A stretch of 36,211 bases of DNA from Candidatus Eremiobacterota bacterium (GCA_019235885.1 JAFAKB010000067.1:1-36211), one strand, 5' to 3'; shown: positions 18,468 to 25,479, numbered from the stretch's first letter. Made by a program: numbers and translations. Notes: generated from the letters alone by a model not told the origin.

Positions 18468-18764
18468 ATGCCCGCCGCCATGTCTCTGGTGTACATTCCG
18501 TGCGAGGTTAAGGACGGTTTGTTTTCGACAGAGTATGTAGTCACGGTTCGCGACCTGAGTGGCGAGACCATATCCTTTTTTGCCGACCGCGGCTTGGTGA
18601 AGAAAGAACAGCGCCCGCTGCTGCGGGTGCGTTTCCTCGGCCCAACTGAACCTCCGCAGACCGGAATCGTCATACTGCTACCCGCGTCCGCAATGGACGC
18701 CGAGCGACGATATCTAAACGTACGAGAGGAAGATGTCGTCCCTCTTAGCGAGTCATCCGGCTGA
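18468..18764 (+). CDS. hypothetical protein, 98 residues
   Basis: A small soluble protein preceded by AAAGGA about 12 bp before its ATG. It is predicted mostly beta (VYIPCEVKDGLFSTEYVVTV, LLRVRFLGPTEPPQTGIVIL) with a charged C-terminus. No signal peptide or membrane segment. I do not recognise it. It begins 28 bp after the A2M stop, but its base composition is lower in GC than A2M, so it marks the start of the accessory block rather than an A2M operon member. Its 3' end overlaps the end of the convergent HTH gene by 12 bp. Confidence 0.6.
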   Translation: MPAAMSLVYIPCEVKDGLFSTEYVVTVRDLSGETISFFADRGLVKKEQRPLLRVRFLGPTEPPQTGIVILLPASAMDAERRYLNVREEDVVPLSESSG

Positions 18765-19088
18765 GTAAGAGAAGAGACGCTCAAGATAGCCGTACACCGG
18801 GTCGACGCCGCGCTCGGTAATTACCGTCAGAACGCTCTTGCCCCCGAGTGCGCCGCTCGGTGTGCGCACGATCTCGGGGATACGCGCCCGGATAAACCTG
18901 CGCTCGAAGTATGTCGCGAGCTCACGGACACGGTCCACGTCGGCGCTCCGTTTGTTCGGAATCCCTGCTGAGCGCCACCGCGCGACGGTGCCTCGCGAGA
19001 CTGCGAAGAGGTCAGCGACTCCGCTGTCGGTTAAGCCGAAAATCGCCGCAATCTGATCGAGCGCATCGCTGCTCGCGCGTTCCTTCAC
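18753..19088 (-). CDS. HTH protein resembling Xre/MbcA/ParS-type antitoxins
   Basis: About 111 residues if it starts at the GTG at 19088, twelve bases after the stop of the upstream XRE gene. An open TTG start at 19199 would overlap that gene by 100 bp and is less likely. The N-terminal half is a helix-turn-helix (DALDQIAAIFGLTDSGVADL, then FAVSRGTVARWRSAGIP). The C-terminal half (IPEIVRTPSGALGGKSVLTV, then ITERGVDPVYGYLERLF) resembles the toxin-binding region of Xre/MbcA/ParS (DUF2384-like) antitoxins, in which an LGG..P/S..hL..G..D.V...L pattern recurs. No RES-domain toxin is adjacent. It may be an orphan antitoxin or simply a regulator working with the XRE protein in the same apparent operon. 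Confidence 0.6.
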   Translation of the reverse strand: MKERASSDALDQIAAIFGLTDSGVADLFAVSRGTVARWRSAGIPNKRSADVDRVRELATYFERRFIRARIPEIVRTPSGALGGKSVLTVITERGVDPVYGYLERLFSYSAG

Positions 19089-19099
19089 AAGTCGGTCCG

Positions 19100-19441
19100 T
19101 TACCGTAAGTGCCGGCGTCTCAGTGCGGCCTTTCGGCCGGCATGCGCCGCCAACGATGCGATCACGCTTGGCTTGTAAATGAGCAGCGGTGAGATGCAAG
19201 CGCGCTCGGCGCAGCTATGCTCGCCGCAGATGAGAAAACAATAGGACACGCCGAGCGCTGCGGCGAGAGCCGGCAAGACGGATTTATCCACCTGCTTCCC
19301 CGCTTCGAGTCGCCGAATCGCACCGGGCGGCACTTGCGCTAATACCGCTAGCTCATCAGCACTATACCCGCGCGCGATTCGAAGACGAAGGATACGAGCA
19401 GACAGCGGTTCCACCGGCGGACGTGAGCACTTTGATCTCAT
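19100..19441 (-). CDS. XRE-family HTH regulator
   Basis: 113 residues from an ATG at 19441 preceded by GGAGGCG at suitable spacing. Residues about 15-75 form a Cro/CI-type helix-turn-helix (RILRLRIARGYSADELAVLA, QVPPGAIRRLEAGKQVDKS, VLPALAAALGVSYCFLICG). The C-terminal ~35 residues are basic (GRKAALRRRHLR) and contain two Cys. It probably forms an operon with the second HTH gene immediately downstream. Its target is unknown; the long intergenic region upstream (19442-20192) is the natural place for its operators. Confidence 0.75.
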   Translation of the reverse strand: MRSKCSRPPVEPLSARILRLRIARGYSADELAVLAQVPPGAIRRLEAGKQVDKSVLPALAAALGVSYCFLICGEHSCAERACISPLLIYKPSVIASLAAHAGRKAALRRRHLR

Positions 19442-19816
19442 CGCTTCGCCTCCATACACCAATATGCACGTGCGTTCGAAGCAATGCACAAATAGTGTTG
19501 AAAAATATGCGCTAGCGACTTGGCCTTTCTTGTGCTTGTCGACTTCCGATAGGCACCGGCACAGCAGCAGCATCGGTGATGCATCATTCGCGATCCGCAA
19601 TTCAATGCAGTTATCAGGCCGAGAGGCAACGGCCGTTGACGAGCAGCAGCCCGCCGTTTATCGCCGGGTTCGCCGCGTGACGACGTCGCCCGAATAGCAA
19701 GAGTCGCGACTAGCTCTGATCGGCCTTATGGTCGCACTGATTCCGCATCAGCCAGCTGCCGGACGAAGGAGACACAAACGAAGCCGCTTTCGGTATCAAA
19801 CCGCTCTAAAACGGGG

Positions 19817-19836
19817 TTATCCACAGGTAATCCACA
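19817..19836. promoter_or_regulatory. two DnaA-type boxes one helical turn apart
   Basis: TTATCCACA at 19817-19825 is a perfect consensus DnaA box. TAATCCACA at 19828-19836 differs by one base and lies exactly 11 bp further on, so both sites face the same side of the helix. No replication initiator gene is nearby, so this may be a replicon remnant, a DnaA-regulated promoter, or chance. Confidence 0.45.
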
Positions 19837-19852
19837 GAAAAGTCAGTAGTAA

Positions 19853-19881
19853 CCCCGCATTTTGTGGGGAACAGACGTTCC
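19853..19881. repeat. two overlapping small hairpins
   Basis: CCCCGCA (19853-19859) pairs with TGTGGGG (19863-19869) around a TTT loop, with one G-T pair. GGAAC (19868-19872) pairs with GTTCC (19877-19881) around AGAC. The two stems share two bases, so they are mutually exclusive at the junction. Confidence 0.45.
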
Positions 19882-19927
19882 CATACACAATGTCGTAGCG
19901 TTACGATAACCGAAATTAAAGTAAAGA

Positions 19928-19953
19928 ACGGGGCCCGCGTCAACGGACCCCGT
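19928..19953. terminator. GC-rich hairpin, possible terminator
   Basis: ACGGGG at 19928-19933 pairs with CCCCGT at 19948-19953, with two further C-G pairs inside after one mismatch. There is no clear T-tract on either side, so termination is uncertain. Confidence 0.35.
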
Positions 19954-20192
19954 CCCGAACAAACGGCCCCCGACGACGGAGACACGTGAGCTCCCAACCC
20001 GCGTCTTCTCCGCCGTACGGATCAGTCCTAGTCTGACCCGAACCACAGCCTTGAAAGGGAGCGGATGACGCGAAAACGACTCAGCCGGCGCGCGGCGCCA
20101 AGTCCAACGAGTTCCTTATCGAAGATGACGCCGCAGCACTGCAGCACGCGGGCGCCGCGAAGCGTGAGACGCCTTGGAGATGTGGCGACTCC

Positions 20193-21392
20193 ATGCGTTC
20201 AGGCGACATCGTAATGCCTAAGAAACCGATACGCTATGCGACCGAGGCGACGGAGAACTTCTTCGACGTACGCGACCCGCAAAATGCACATAAGACCAGG
20301 ATCGTCGTCGACTTCTTTAAGGCATACGCGGCAATACTGCTAAGAAATGCTCCGCTTATCAACTATGTCGACCCTTTTGCAGGGCGGGGTTACTACGATC
20401 GTTGTGCTGTTGAACCGAGCCGCACGGGGCCCATTCCGGCGACGCCCCTCGAGATCCTGTCGGCAATTGACACCCCTCAATTCGCGCCGCGCACGGTAAC
20501 GTGGTTCAACGAGGGCGACCCTGATCACTTTCGCGATCTACGTGCTGCGATCGAACGCCACCCGGCCGTGCCCCGCCTCGTTCACAAGCCGAAGGTCACC
20601 AACAGTGATGTCAATGAGCGAATAACGCAGTTCTTCGCGAACCGTGTAAATGAGCCGACGTTCATGTTTGTTGACCCGTACGGATATCGCGGGTTGACTC
20701 GCCACCTTATTGCGGCCGTTCTAAAAGATTGGGGCTGCGATGTCGCGTTCTTCTTTAACTACCGTCGAGTCAATATGGCGGTCGGTCATGGGCTCTTTGA
20801 CCAGCATCTCTCAGCCATCTTTGGTGAGGAGCGTCTCGATCAGCTTCGCGAAGATTTGAAAAGCATCGAGGATCCGGACGACCGTGAAGACCTCATCTTG
20901 CACAATTTGCGCGAAGCTCTCCTGGATGTGGGCGGCCAATATTTCCTCAAGTATCGCTTCCGAACTTCAGAGGGAAGTACATCTCATCATCTCATCTTCA
21001 CGTCGAAGAAGCGGCGTGGGTTTTTGACGATGAAAGAAAAGATGTCGCAGCACAGTTGGAAGGACCCAATAGATGAAATCTCTTACTTCGAGTTCGTGCC
21101 GCAGCCGAAGCGGGCGCTTACGCTCTTTGAACCGCAGGTGATTCTGCCACCACGGAATTGGAACTACAGCGTTAAGAGTCTTGCCAACGAACTATCGCGG
21201 TGTTTCCGTGGACGCAAAGTTACCCTTGAATACTTGTATGCGGGGCATAATGATGACCTACCGTATGATTTGAAACATTATCGAGCGGCACTATGGGAAC
21301 TCAGTGACCGTGGGCTCGCGAAGCTCACCCGCGCCGATGGAAGGTCACCGCGTCGCGGGCAGTGCCCTGACGGCACAACCATTCAGTTGTGA
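20193..21392 (+). CDS. tcmP: three-Cys-motif partner protein TcmP
   Basis: A 399-residue protein (392 if it starts at the ATG at 20214, where the family-like sequence MPKKPIRYATEATENFFDVR begins). Recognisable TcmP features are NYVDPFAGRG (about residues 58-66), a Rossmann/methyltransferase-like nucleotide-binding loop, and FMFVDPYGYRGL (157-168). A winged-helix-like C-terminus follows (SVKSLANELSRCFRGRKVTL; YRAALWELSDRGLAKL). The family is defined by its neighbourhood with three-Cys-motif proteins (DUF5131, phage Gp37/Gp68), and exactly that partner lies convergent with a 10-bp overlap. The pair occurs widely in mobile and phage-related DNA. The biochemical activity is not established; a role in nucleic-acid modification is only a guess. 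Confidence 0.9.
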   Translation: MRSGDIVMPKKPIRYATEATENFFDVRDPQNAHKTRIVVDFFKAYAAILLRNAPLINYVDPFAGRGYYDRCAVEPSRTGPIPATPLEILSAIDTPQFAPRTVTWFNEGDPDHFRDLRAAIERHPAVPRLVHKPKVTNSDVNERITQFFANRVNEPTFMFVDPYGYRGLTRHLIAAVLKDWGCDVAFFFNYRRVNMAVGHGLFDQHLSAIFGEERLDQLREDLKSIEDPDDREDLILHNLREALLDVGGQYFLKYRFRTSEGSTSHHLIFTSKKRRGFLTMKEKMSQHSWKDPIDEISYFEFVPQPKRALTLFEPQVILPPRNWNYSVKSLANELSRCFRGRKVTLEYLYAGHNDDLPYDLKHYRAALWELSDRGLAKLTRADGRSPRRGQCPDGTTIQL

Positions 21393-22114
21393 CCGGCTCC
21401 TGCCGTGGCGGGCATCTCGTCCCAAGTGCGGCCGTCCAGTTCACGCCCGCTAGTGCCCTTGTGCCATTGCTTGAAAAAGAACGCGATCTTTGCGGCAACG
21501 CAGCGATCACGCAGGTCTCGCACCCAGTCGATTTCAAGCGGTCGGAACCCAGGACCTGATTCGCCGCCGGCGATCACCCAGGTAATGCCGGACAGATCAA
21601 CACGATCGGCCGGTCCGATCATCGGTTCAACGGAAAGGAAGCGAACCGGCGCATTTACGTCTCGTAGCATATCGGCGCGCCAGGCGAACTTGTCGCTCTC
21701 GACCGTTACGCCGCACCAGATGTGCGACGGGAGCTCACGGGTTTTGAAGCGTCTGCGCGCGTAGCGCCGCAATCGCTCGGGCCGCTTGGTGAGCAGTTGA
21801 TAGACGTGACGGTCGACGGTTTCCATCTGATCGAAAACCTGATCGATGTACGCGTCCGGGATGTCGACGTGAAACAGGTCGCTCATTGAGTTCACGAAGA
21901 TGAGCCGCGATCGTTTCCAAGTGGCTGGCCGCCCAAGCATCCGCGGCCGTAGTTGCACGTCGAAGCCGTTTTCGAAGTAGTTGCCCGGGACGCCGCGCCA
22001 GCGTTCTGCAAAGCGCTCAGCGTAGCAGTGGTCGCACCCGGCGGAGATCTTCGTGCAGCCTGTCGTTGGGTTCCAGGTGGAATTCGTCCACTCGATGGTG
22101 CTTTGGACGGCCAT
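21383..22114 (-). CDS. three-Cys-motif protein, DUF5131 / phage Gp37-Gp68 family
   Basis: 243 residues. The N-terminus (TIEWTNSTWNPTTGC, then SAGCDHCYAERFAER) carries the family's C-X6-C-X2-C motif (Cys20, Cys27, Cys30), probably a metal or Fe-S site. The spacing differs from the CX3CX2C of classical radical-SAM enzymes, to which the family has been compared. Other conserved segments are FVNSMSDLFHVDIPD, YQLLTKRPERLRRYA, HIWCGVTVES, RFLSVEPMIGP and WVIAGGESGPGFRP, ending with FFFKQWHKGTSGRELDG. AAGGAG lies 12 bp before the ATG at 22114. Its 3' end overlaps that of tcmP. It is transcribed from the palindromic divergent promoter at 22146-22188. Confidence 0.92.
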   Translation of the reverse strand: MAVQSTIEWTNSTWNPTTGCTKISAGCDHCYAERFAERWRGVPGNYFENGFDVQLRPRMLGRPATWKRSRLIFVNSMSDLFHVDIPDAYIDQVFDQMETVDRHVYQLLTKRPERLRRYARRRFKTRELPSHIWCGVTVESDKFAWRADMLRDVNAPVRFLSVEPMIGPADRVDLSGITWVIAGGESGPGFRPLEIDWVRDLRDRCVAAKIAFFFKQWHKGTSGRELDGRTWDEMPATAGAGHN

Positions 22115-22145
22115 GGGCGTGAATCGCTCCTTCGAACGGGTGTTC

Positions 22146-22188
22146 GTATCTATTATACAAGTATTTCAGATATGTGTATAGTAGATAC
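22146..22188. promoter_or_regulatory. palindromic divergent promoter/operator
   Basis: GTATCTATTATACA (22146-22159) and TGTATAGTAGATAC (22175-22188) are inverted copies differing at one of 14 positions. Each arm contains a -10 for outward transcription and a -35 for the other direction. Leftward, TATAAT is at 22152-22157 with TATACA 17 bp upstream (22175-22180). Rightward, TATAGT is at 22177-22182 with TATACA (22154-22159) 17 bp upstream. The arms therefore look like a dimeric-repressor operator that would shut both promoters together, controlling the DUF5131 gene (start 22114) and the recombinase-like gene (start 22193). Confidence 0.7.
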
Positions 22189-22192
22189 CTCA

Positions 22193-22801
22193 ATGGGGGC
22201 TCGGGCGCAGGACCCACCGGTAGTCGAGGCGTGGATCGCAAGCTTGGGTCGCTCGGGCAGGGCCGACCAGTATCCGGGCTTGGTGCGACGTTTCCTCCGT
22301 AAGCGCGGCTCGGACGACCTCCCTACGGTCACCGAAGAGGAGTTGATCCGCTACACCGTTACGATGGCCTCCCACGGCGTTCGCAAGAAGACCTTGAGTG
22401 CTCTGGAGTCTTTCTTTGCCTATGCGGAAAGCCGCGGACATGTAGGCCGAGACCCGGCCCGTTTCCTCTGGCAGGCGGTTCACCGCGCGCTTGAAGACCG
22501 CGCGTTGGTGAACGAACTAACGCATGCCGGCCTACCGACCGATGCCGCAGCCGACCTTTCGTGGCGCGACATCGCTTACCTCACGCTCGCGCCGCCGCCT
22601 GCGCCGGCGCATGCGCTTGAACTCAGTGCGGAACTTCACCGCCGTCTTGCAGGCATGCTGCTGAAGCAGTTGCAATCGACGACGCCGGATGATTTGGATC
22701 GCGTGCTCGAGTCGCGCGTCATCGGCGATGGGGGCACGGGATTTCGGCGCGACCGATTTGCGCGAGCCGCAAAAGCCGACAGAGACCCGGGACTCCGATG
22801 A
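22193..22801 (+). CDS. stand-alone tyrosine-recombinase-type core-binding (SAM-like) domain protein
   Basis: 202 residues from the ATG at 22193, only ~10 bp downstream of a -10 box, so the message would be leaderless or nearly so. An upstream ATG at 22171 would precede the predicted transcript start. Residues about 10-100 (VVEAWIASLGRSGRADQYPG, LVRRFLRKRGSDDLPTVTEE, YTVTMASHGVRKKTLSALES, FFAYAESRGHVGRDPA) match the N-terminal arm-binding/core-binding domain of phage-type integrases. The expected catalytic domain (R...HxxR...Y) is missing. The remainder is a helical tail with no recognised motif. It could be a truncated integrase, a recombination directionality factor, or a DNA-binding regulator acting on the adjacent palindrome; which is unknown. 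Confidence 0.65.
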   Translation: MGARAQDPPVVEAWIASLGRSGRADQYPGLVRRFLRKRGSDDLPTVTEEELIRYTVTMASHGVRKKTLSALESFFAYAESRGHVGRDPARFLWQAVHRALEDRALVNELTHAGLPTDAAADLSWRDIAYLTLAPPPAPAHALELSAELHRRLAGMLLKQLQSTTPDDLDRVLESRVIGDGGTGFRRDRFARAAKADRDPGLR

Positions 22802-22876
22802 CCGCGCAAGGCTGGGCACTGATCGGGCTGAAGCAGCCGGCCAGCCATCCCGAGCCCCGCGTGACACGCGCGGAAA

Positions 22877-23029
22877 CTAGGTCAGAGCGACGGCAGCCTT
22901 CGCCGCGGCGAGGGCCGCTTCTAGACCATTCCCATACGTCGGGTGCTCATAGAAACGTTCGATCGCGACTGCAGCACCGAGAACGGCTATAACCGTAAGC
23001 AGAACGTGATGGGCCTTGATCTTACTCAT
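22877..23029 (-). CDS. 50-residue single-span membrane protein
   Basis: A short gene with a GGAG ribosome-binding site 8 bp before its ATG at 23029. The protein begins MSKIKAHHVL, continues as a hydrophobic helix (LTVIAVLGAAVAIERF) and ends in an Ala-rich amphipathic segment (LEAALAAAKAAVALT). The positive N-terminus suggests an N-in single membrane span. It lies on the opposite strand to the recombinase-like gene and just upstream of repeat copy A. No family is recognised; small membrane proteins of this shape include type I toxins and phage holin-like peptides, but nothing here proves either. Confidence 0.5.
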   Translation of the reverse strand: MSKIKAHHVLLTVIAVLGAAVAIERFYEHPTYGNGLEAALAAAKAAVALT

Positions 23030-23324
23030 AAACAATCTCCGAAGTGCGAGCGTTGGTCTGAGCTCATTGAATCACAAGGCGATGCCAACGGGTTGGCACA
23101 CTAAATTTCTTGCACCGCCGAAATTTGCCTTACGACGGGCGTGTGCTGTTCTCAGAGGCACCCAGCTTCGACAGCGAGAGGCAAGGAAGCCATGGCCGGG
23201 CGCGGCGCACCTGGCCTGCCGCGTTGAGGTACCGTCCTACGCCGTCGGAATTTTTGGTCTGGTAGGCGATCGCGACGGACGCCGCAGGCACCAGCGAGCG
23301 TGGCGGCGCCGAGGCGAGTACCCT

Positions 23325-23392
23325 GGGTACCATCGGGACACCCGCCGTAGTCAGCGGAGCGAGAGGCGCCGAGCAATCAGCGCCCCTCCTCG
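23325..23392 (+). repeat. structured 68-bp repeat, copy A
   Basis: Matches copy B (31013-31080) over 68 bp without gaps, with 55 identical positions. It begins GGTACCATC, contains CCGCCGTAGTCAGCGG (a 4-bp stem with an 8-nt loop) and ends in a GC-rich hairpin GAGAGGCGC...GCGCCCCTC with one mismatch. Relative to copy B one stem pair changes T-A to C-G, which suggests selection on structure. Nothing else gene-like was found in 23030-23475. Confidence 0.6.
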
Positions 23393-23475
23393 TTTACCGG
23401 CCTCAGCGGGAATTAGCCCCATTGCTGGCCAAATATTTGGCGCTCTCCAAAACTCCACGGAAGGCGGGTTTCCAG

Positions 23476-24312
23476 ATGGATCTTATTTCCGCGCGCGCAA
23501 GCGTTCCTGAGCAGCGCGCCATTCTGGCACACTACGAGCGAGTCGCGCCGCTCATCGCGTCGAACTTTCCGCATGCTCCGCTCGTGTTTTCGTACTATCC
23601 GCATGGCCTCGGGACGGAGCCGGCATTTTCCAGCAACCATGATGAGCTGCCGCACTCCGTGCCGCCCGTGACGGTCACCACCTCGAGCGGCCGGCACGTC
23701 TACCCCGGCTGCGCTGTCAACACGATCCTCTACTACGTTCACATCGGCGCCGTCGGCGTCCATTCCTGGACGCCCGCGCCGAGCGATCCCGACGCCGTCG
23801 CATTCGCCCGCATTCTCCTCAAGCCGATTGCCGGCGCGACACAAGCGCAGCTCCGCGAAGCGCTCCTCGTCCTTCGCTCCGCGCTTCAACTGCCTGCCCT
23901 CGACGCGATCCCGCTCTTCGAAGGCTCGGACGCCGCGCTGTTCATTCCGTTTGCCGATGCTCCGTCGTACGAAGCGGTTCGAACGTGGCTTCACAAGGTT
24001 CTCGCGACCGCGCTCACCGAGCACCCCGAACTCCTCGTGGCGCGAGCGAAGCCTCACGAACAGCGAACGGCGCCGCGCGTCGAGGTCACCGTCAGCTCAA
24101 ATGCGCCCGGACAGCACAGCCGGCTGCCGTACTCGCTCACCGGCGAGCCCGGTCTGCCTATGGTGACGCCCTTCGATTGGGCTGAGCTCGAGACGCTTCG
24201 AAACGGCGAATTCACAGCCGCCAACGCGGACGACCGCCTCGCTCAGGGCGACCTCTTCGCGAGCCTTACCGCAAAGTTGGCCGGCCAGCGCTTCGCCGGC
24301 GTGAAGGCCTGA
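23476..24312 (+). CDS. LigD polymerase-domain (AEP fold) homologue lacking catalytic residues
   Basis: 278 residues from the ATG at 23476 (GGAAGGCGGG upstream); a TTG at 23422 is an alternative. The sequence follows the NHEJ polymerase domain of LigD end to end: HYERVAPLIASNFPHAPLVF, the SSGRHVYPG / YYVHIGAVGVHSWTP region, LFEGSDAALFIPFADAPS, and RLPYSLTGEPGLPMVTPFDW. LigD polymerases use a DLDP Asp pair, a KRxP lysine, a SGSKGLH motif and a third Asp in VFVDWSQN. Here these read AFARILLKP, FSYYPHG, EGSDAALF and VEVTVSSN, so every catalytic and nucleotide-handling residue is gone. A DNA-end-binding rather than polymerising role is inferred. The nuclease gene follows after 57 bp (30 bp to its earliest start) on the same strand, so the two likely work together. 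No Ku or ligase is in the window. Confidence 0.75.
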   Translation: MDLISARASVPEQRAILAHYERVAPLIASNFPHAPLVFSYYPHGLGTEPAFSSNHDELPHSVPPVTVTTSSGRHVYPGCAVNTILYYVHIGAVGVHSWTPAPSDPDAVAFARILLKPIAGATQAQLREALLVLRSALQLPALDAIPLFEGSDAALFIPFADAPSYEAVRTWLHKVLATALTEHPELLVARAKPHEQRTAPRVEVTVSSNAPGQHSRLPYSLTGEPGLPMVTPFDWAELETLRNGEFTAANADDRLAQGDLFASLTAKLAGQRFAGVKA

Positions 24313-24369
24313 GCGGCACCGCTCTTCTGGTTCCGAAGCGCCGTGCAAGTCGAAGAAGAGTCCTTCCGC

Positions 24370-25479
24370 ATGATCGACGCCGAGCGACTGCGACGCCTGA
24401 GCGAACGCGCTGCCGCGCCACCGCATCAGCGCGATTGGCGCGACCAGCGCGGCCACATCATCGACGCTGCGCTCGTCGTGCTGGCCGACGGCCGCCCACG
24501 CTCAGGCGATGAGATCTGGACCAACGCCCGCCGGCGTCACCTGCTGGCGCACACCCAGCAGAAGGACGTCTACATCGCGCTCGTGGGCTACATCGAGCGG
24601 CACAGCGGACAGGGCCGGTCGTGCACGATCGTCCAGGACGTGGACCGCCGCTTCCGCCTGAACCACCCTCTCGACGACTGGCCCGATCCGAAGCGCCCGC
24701 TCCCCACGCGCGGTCCCATCGCAAACTTCGAATCGCTCCGCCGCGAGCTGGAGAAGACACAGCGCGGCGCCGATGCGACGGCCTACGAGCTCGCCGTCTG
24801 CCGCAGCTTCCAGGCCGTCGGCTTCGTCGTGCAGCACGTTGGTGGAAACGGCGCGCCCGACGGCGTCCTTGACGCACCGCTCGGACCACTCGCGTACCGG
24901 GCCATGCTCGAATGCAAGCGCGCGAAGCAGCACTGGGTGCTCGACCCGGACGCCGCGGAAGCGGCGCGCTACCGCGAGCCTTACGGCGCGAAGTACTCCG
25001 CCATGGTGGGACCGGCATTCGACCAAGGCGTCAACCTGCGCGACGAGCTCATCGCTCATCGCGTGAGCTGCTGGACCACCGACGACATTATCCAATGCCT
25101 GGAAAACTCATATGACCCGGTCGAAATGGAAGTGCTCTTCGCGCCGGGCTTCGTGCGCCAGCACATCGACGACGTACTCTGGGAGCGAAGTCACGGTGCT
25201 CCGAAGCGCACCGCGGTCGTCTGCGACTTGCTCCGCGAGAACGCCGCGCGCGTCCAACTGCCGCCGCGCGCAAACCCAGCCGACGCCCCGCGCCTCGATA
25301 TCAACGCGGCGCTACTTCTGGTGGACGGCTCGCTAACCGCGCTCGGGGCGCACGTCCCATGCACGCATGCCGACATCGAGGCGGCCTTCCGTCACCTCAC
25401 CGAGCCGCTCGTAGCGGAAGCAGTCTATGTGGACACCTCACAAGACGCCATCGCCTTCCGCCACGTTGTTCAGCCCTAG
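24370..25479 (+). CDS. HARE-HTH plus PD-(D/E)XK restriction-type nuclease
   Basis: 369 residues from the ATG at 24370 with a weak GAAGAAGAG site upstream; a GTG at 24343 is possible. Residues about 25-95 (HIIDAALVVLADGRPRSGDE, then YIALVGYIERHSGQGRSC and DVDRRFRLN) look like a HARE-HTH winged helix, a module often fused to restriction endonucleases. A linker leads to a PD-(D/E)XK nuclease core: an acidic helix (ATAYELAVCRSFQAVGF), GAPDGVLD and MLECKRAKQ, providing Asp, Glu and Lys in the correct order, so the catalytic site looks intact. The last ~130 residues form an unrecognised domain that may specify target or partner. It forms a two-gene unit with the inactive LigD-polymerase-like gene. 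No methyltransferase is adjacent, so this is not an ordinary type II system. Confidence 0.75.
   Translation: MIDAERLRRLSERAAAPPHQRDWRDQRGHIIDAALVVLADGRPRSGDEIWTNARRRHLLAHTQQKDVYIALVGYIERHSGQGRSCTIVQDVDRRFRLNHPLDDWPDPKRPLPTRGPIANFESLRRELEKTQRGADATAYELAVCRSFQAVGFVVQHVGGNGAPDGVLDAPLGPLAYRAMLECKRAKQHWVLDPDAAEAARYREPYGAKYSAMVGPAFDQGVNLRDELIAHRVSCWTTDDIIQCLENSYDPVEMEVLFAPGFVRQHIDDVLWERSHGAPKRTAVVCDLLRENAARVQLPPRANPADAPRLDINAALLLVDGSLTALGAHVPCTHADIEAAFRHLTEPLVAEAVYVDTSQDAIAFRHVVQP

Larger units (their letters stand above)
19442..20192. other. 750-bp non-coding region of the accessory block
   Basis: No convincing gene on either strand. It lies between the divergently oriented XRE regulator and TcmP, is richer in AT than its flanks, and holds paired DnaA-type boxes and several hairpins (annotated separately). 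The frame of TcmP stays open upstream to about 20056 (with DDAKTTQPARG-type sequence) but offers no ATG, GTG or TTG start. Confidence 0.6.

Noticed and set aside
22798-22992. 64-codon frame overlapping the end of the recombinase-like gene (ATGA)
   Set aside because: The product has no structure or domain, and the opposite strand offers a better small gene with a ribosome-binding site (22877-23029).
23130-23333. 67-codon minus-strand frame starting inside repeat copy A
   Set aside because: No recognisable domain and no ribosome-binding site; retained only as an alternative explanation for conservation of the repeat.
23476-24312. Active NHEJ polymerase with Ku and ligase
   Set aside because: Catalytic residues are missing and neither Ku nor an ATP-dependent ligase domain is encoded in the window.
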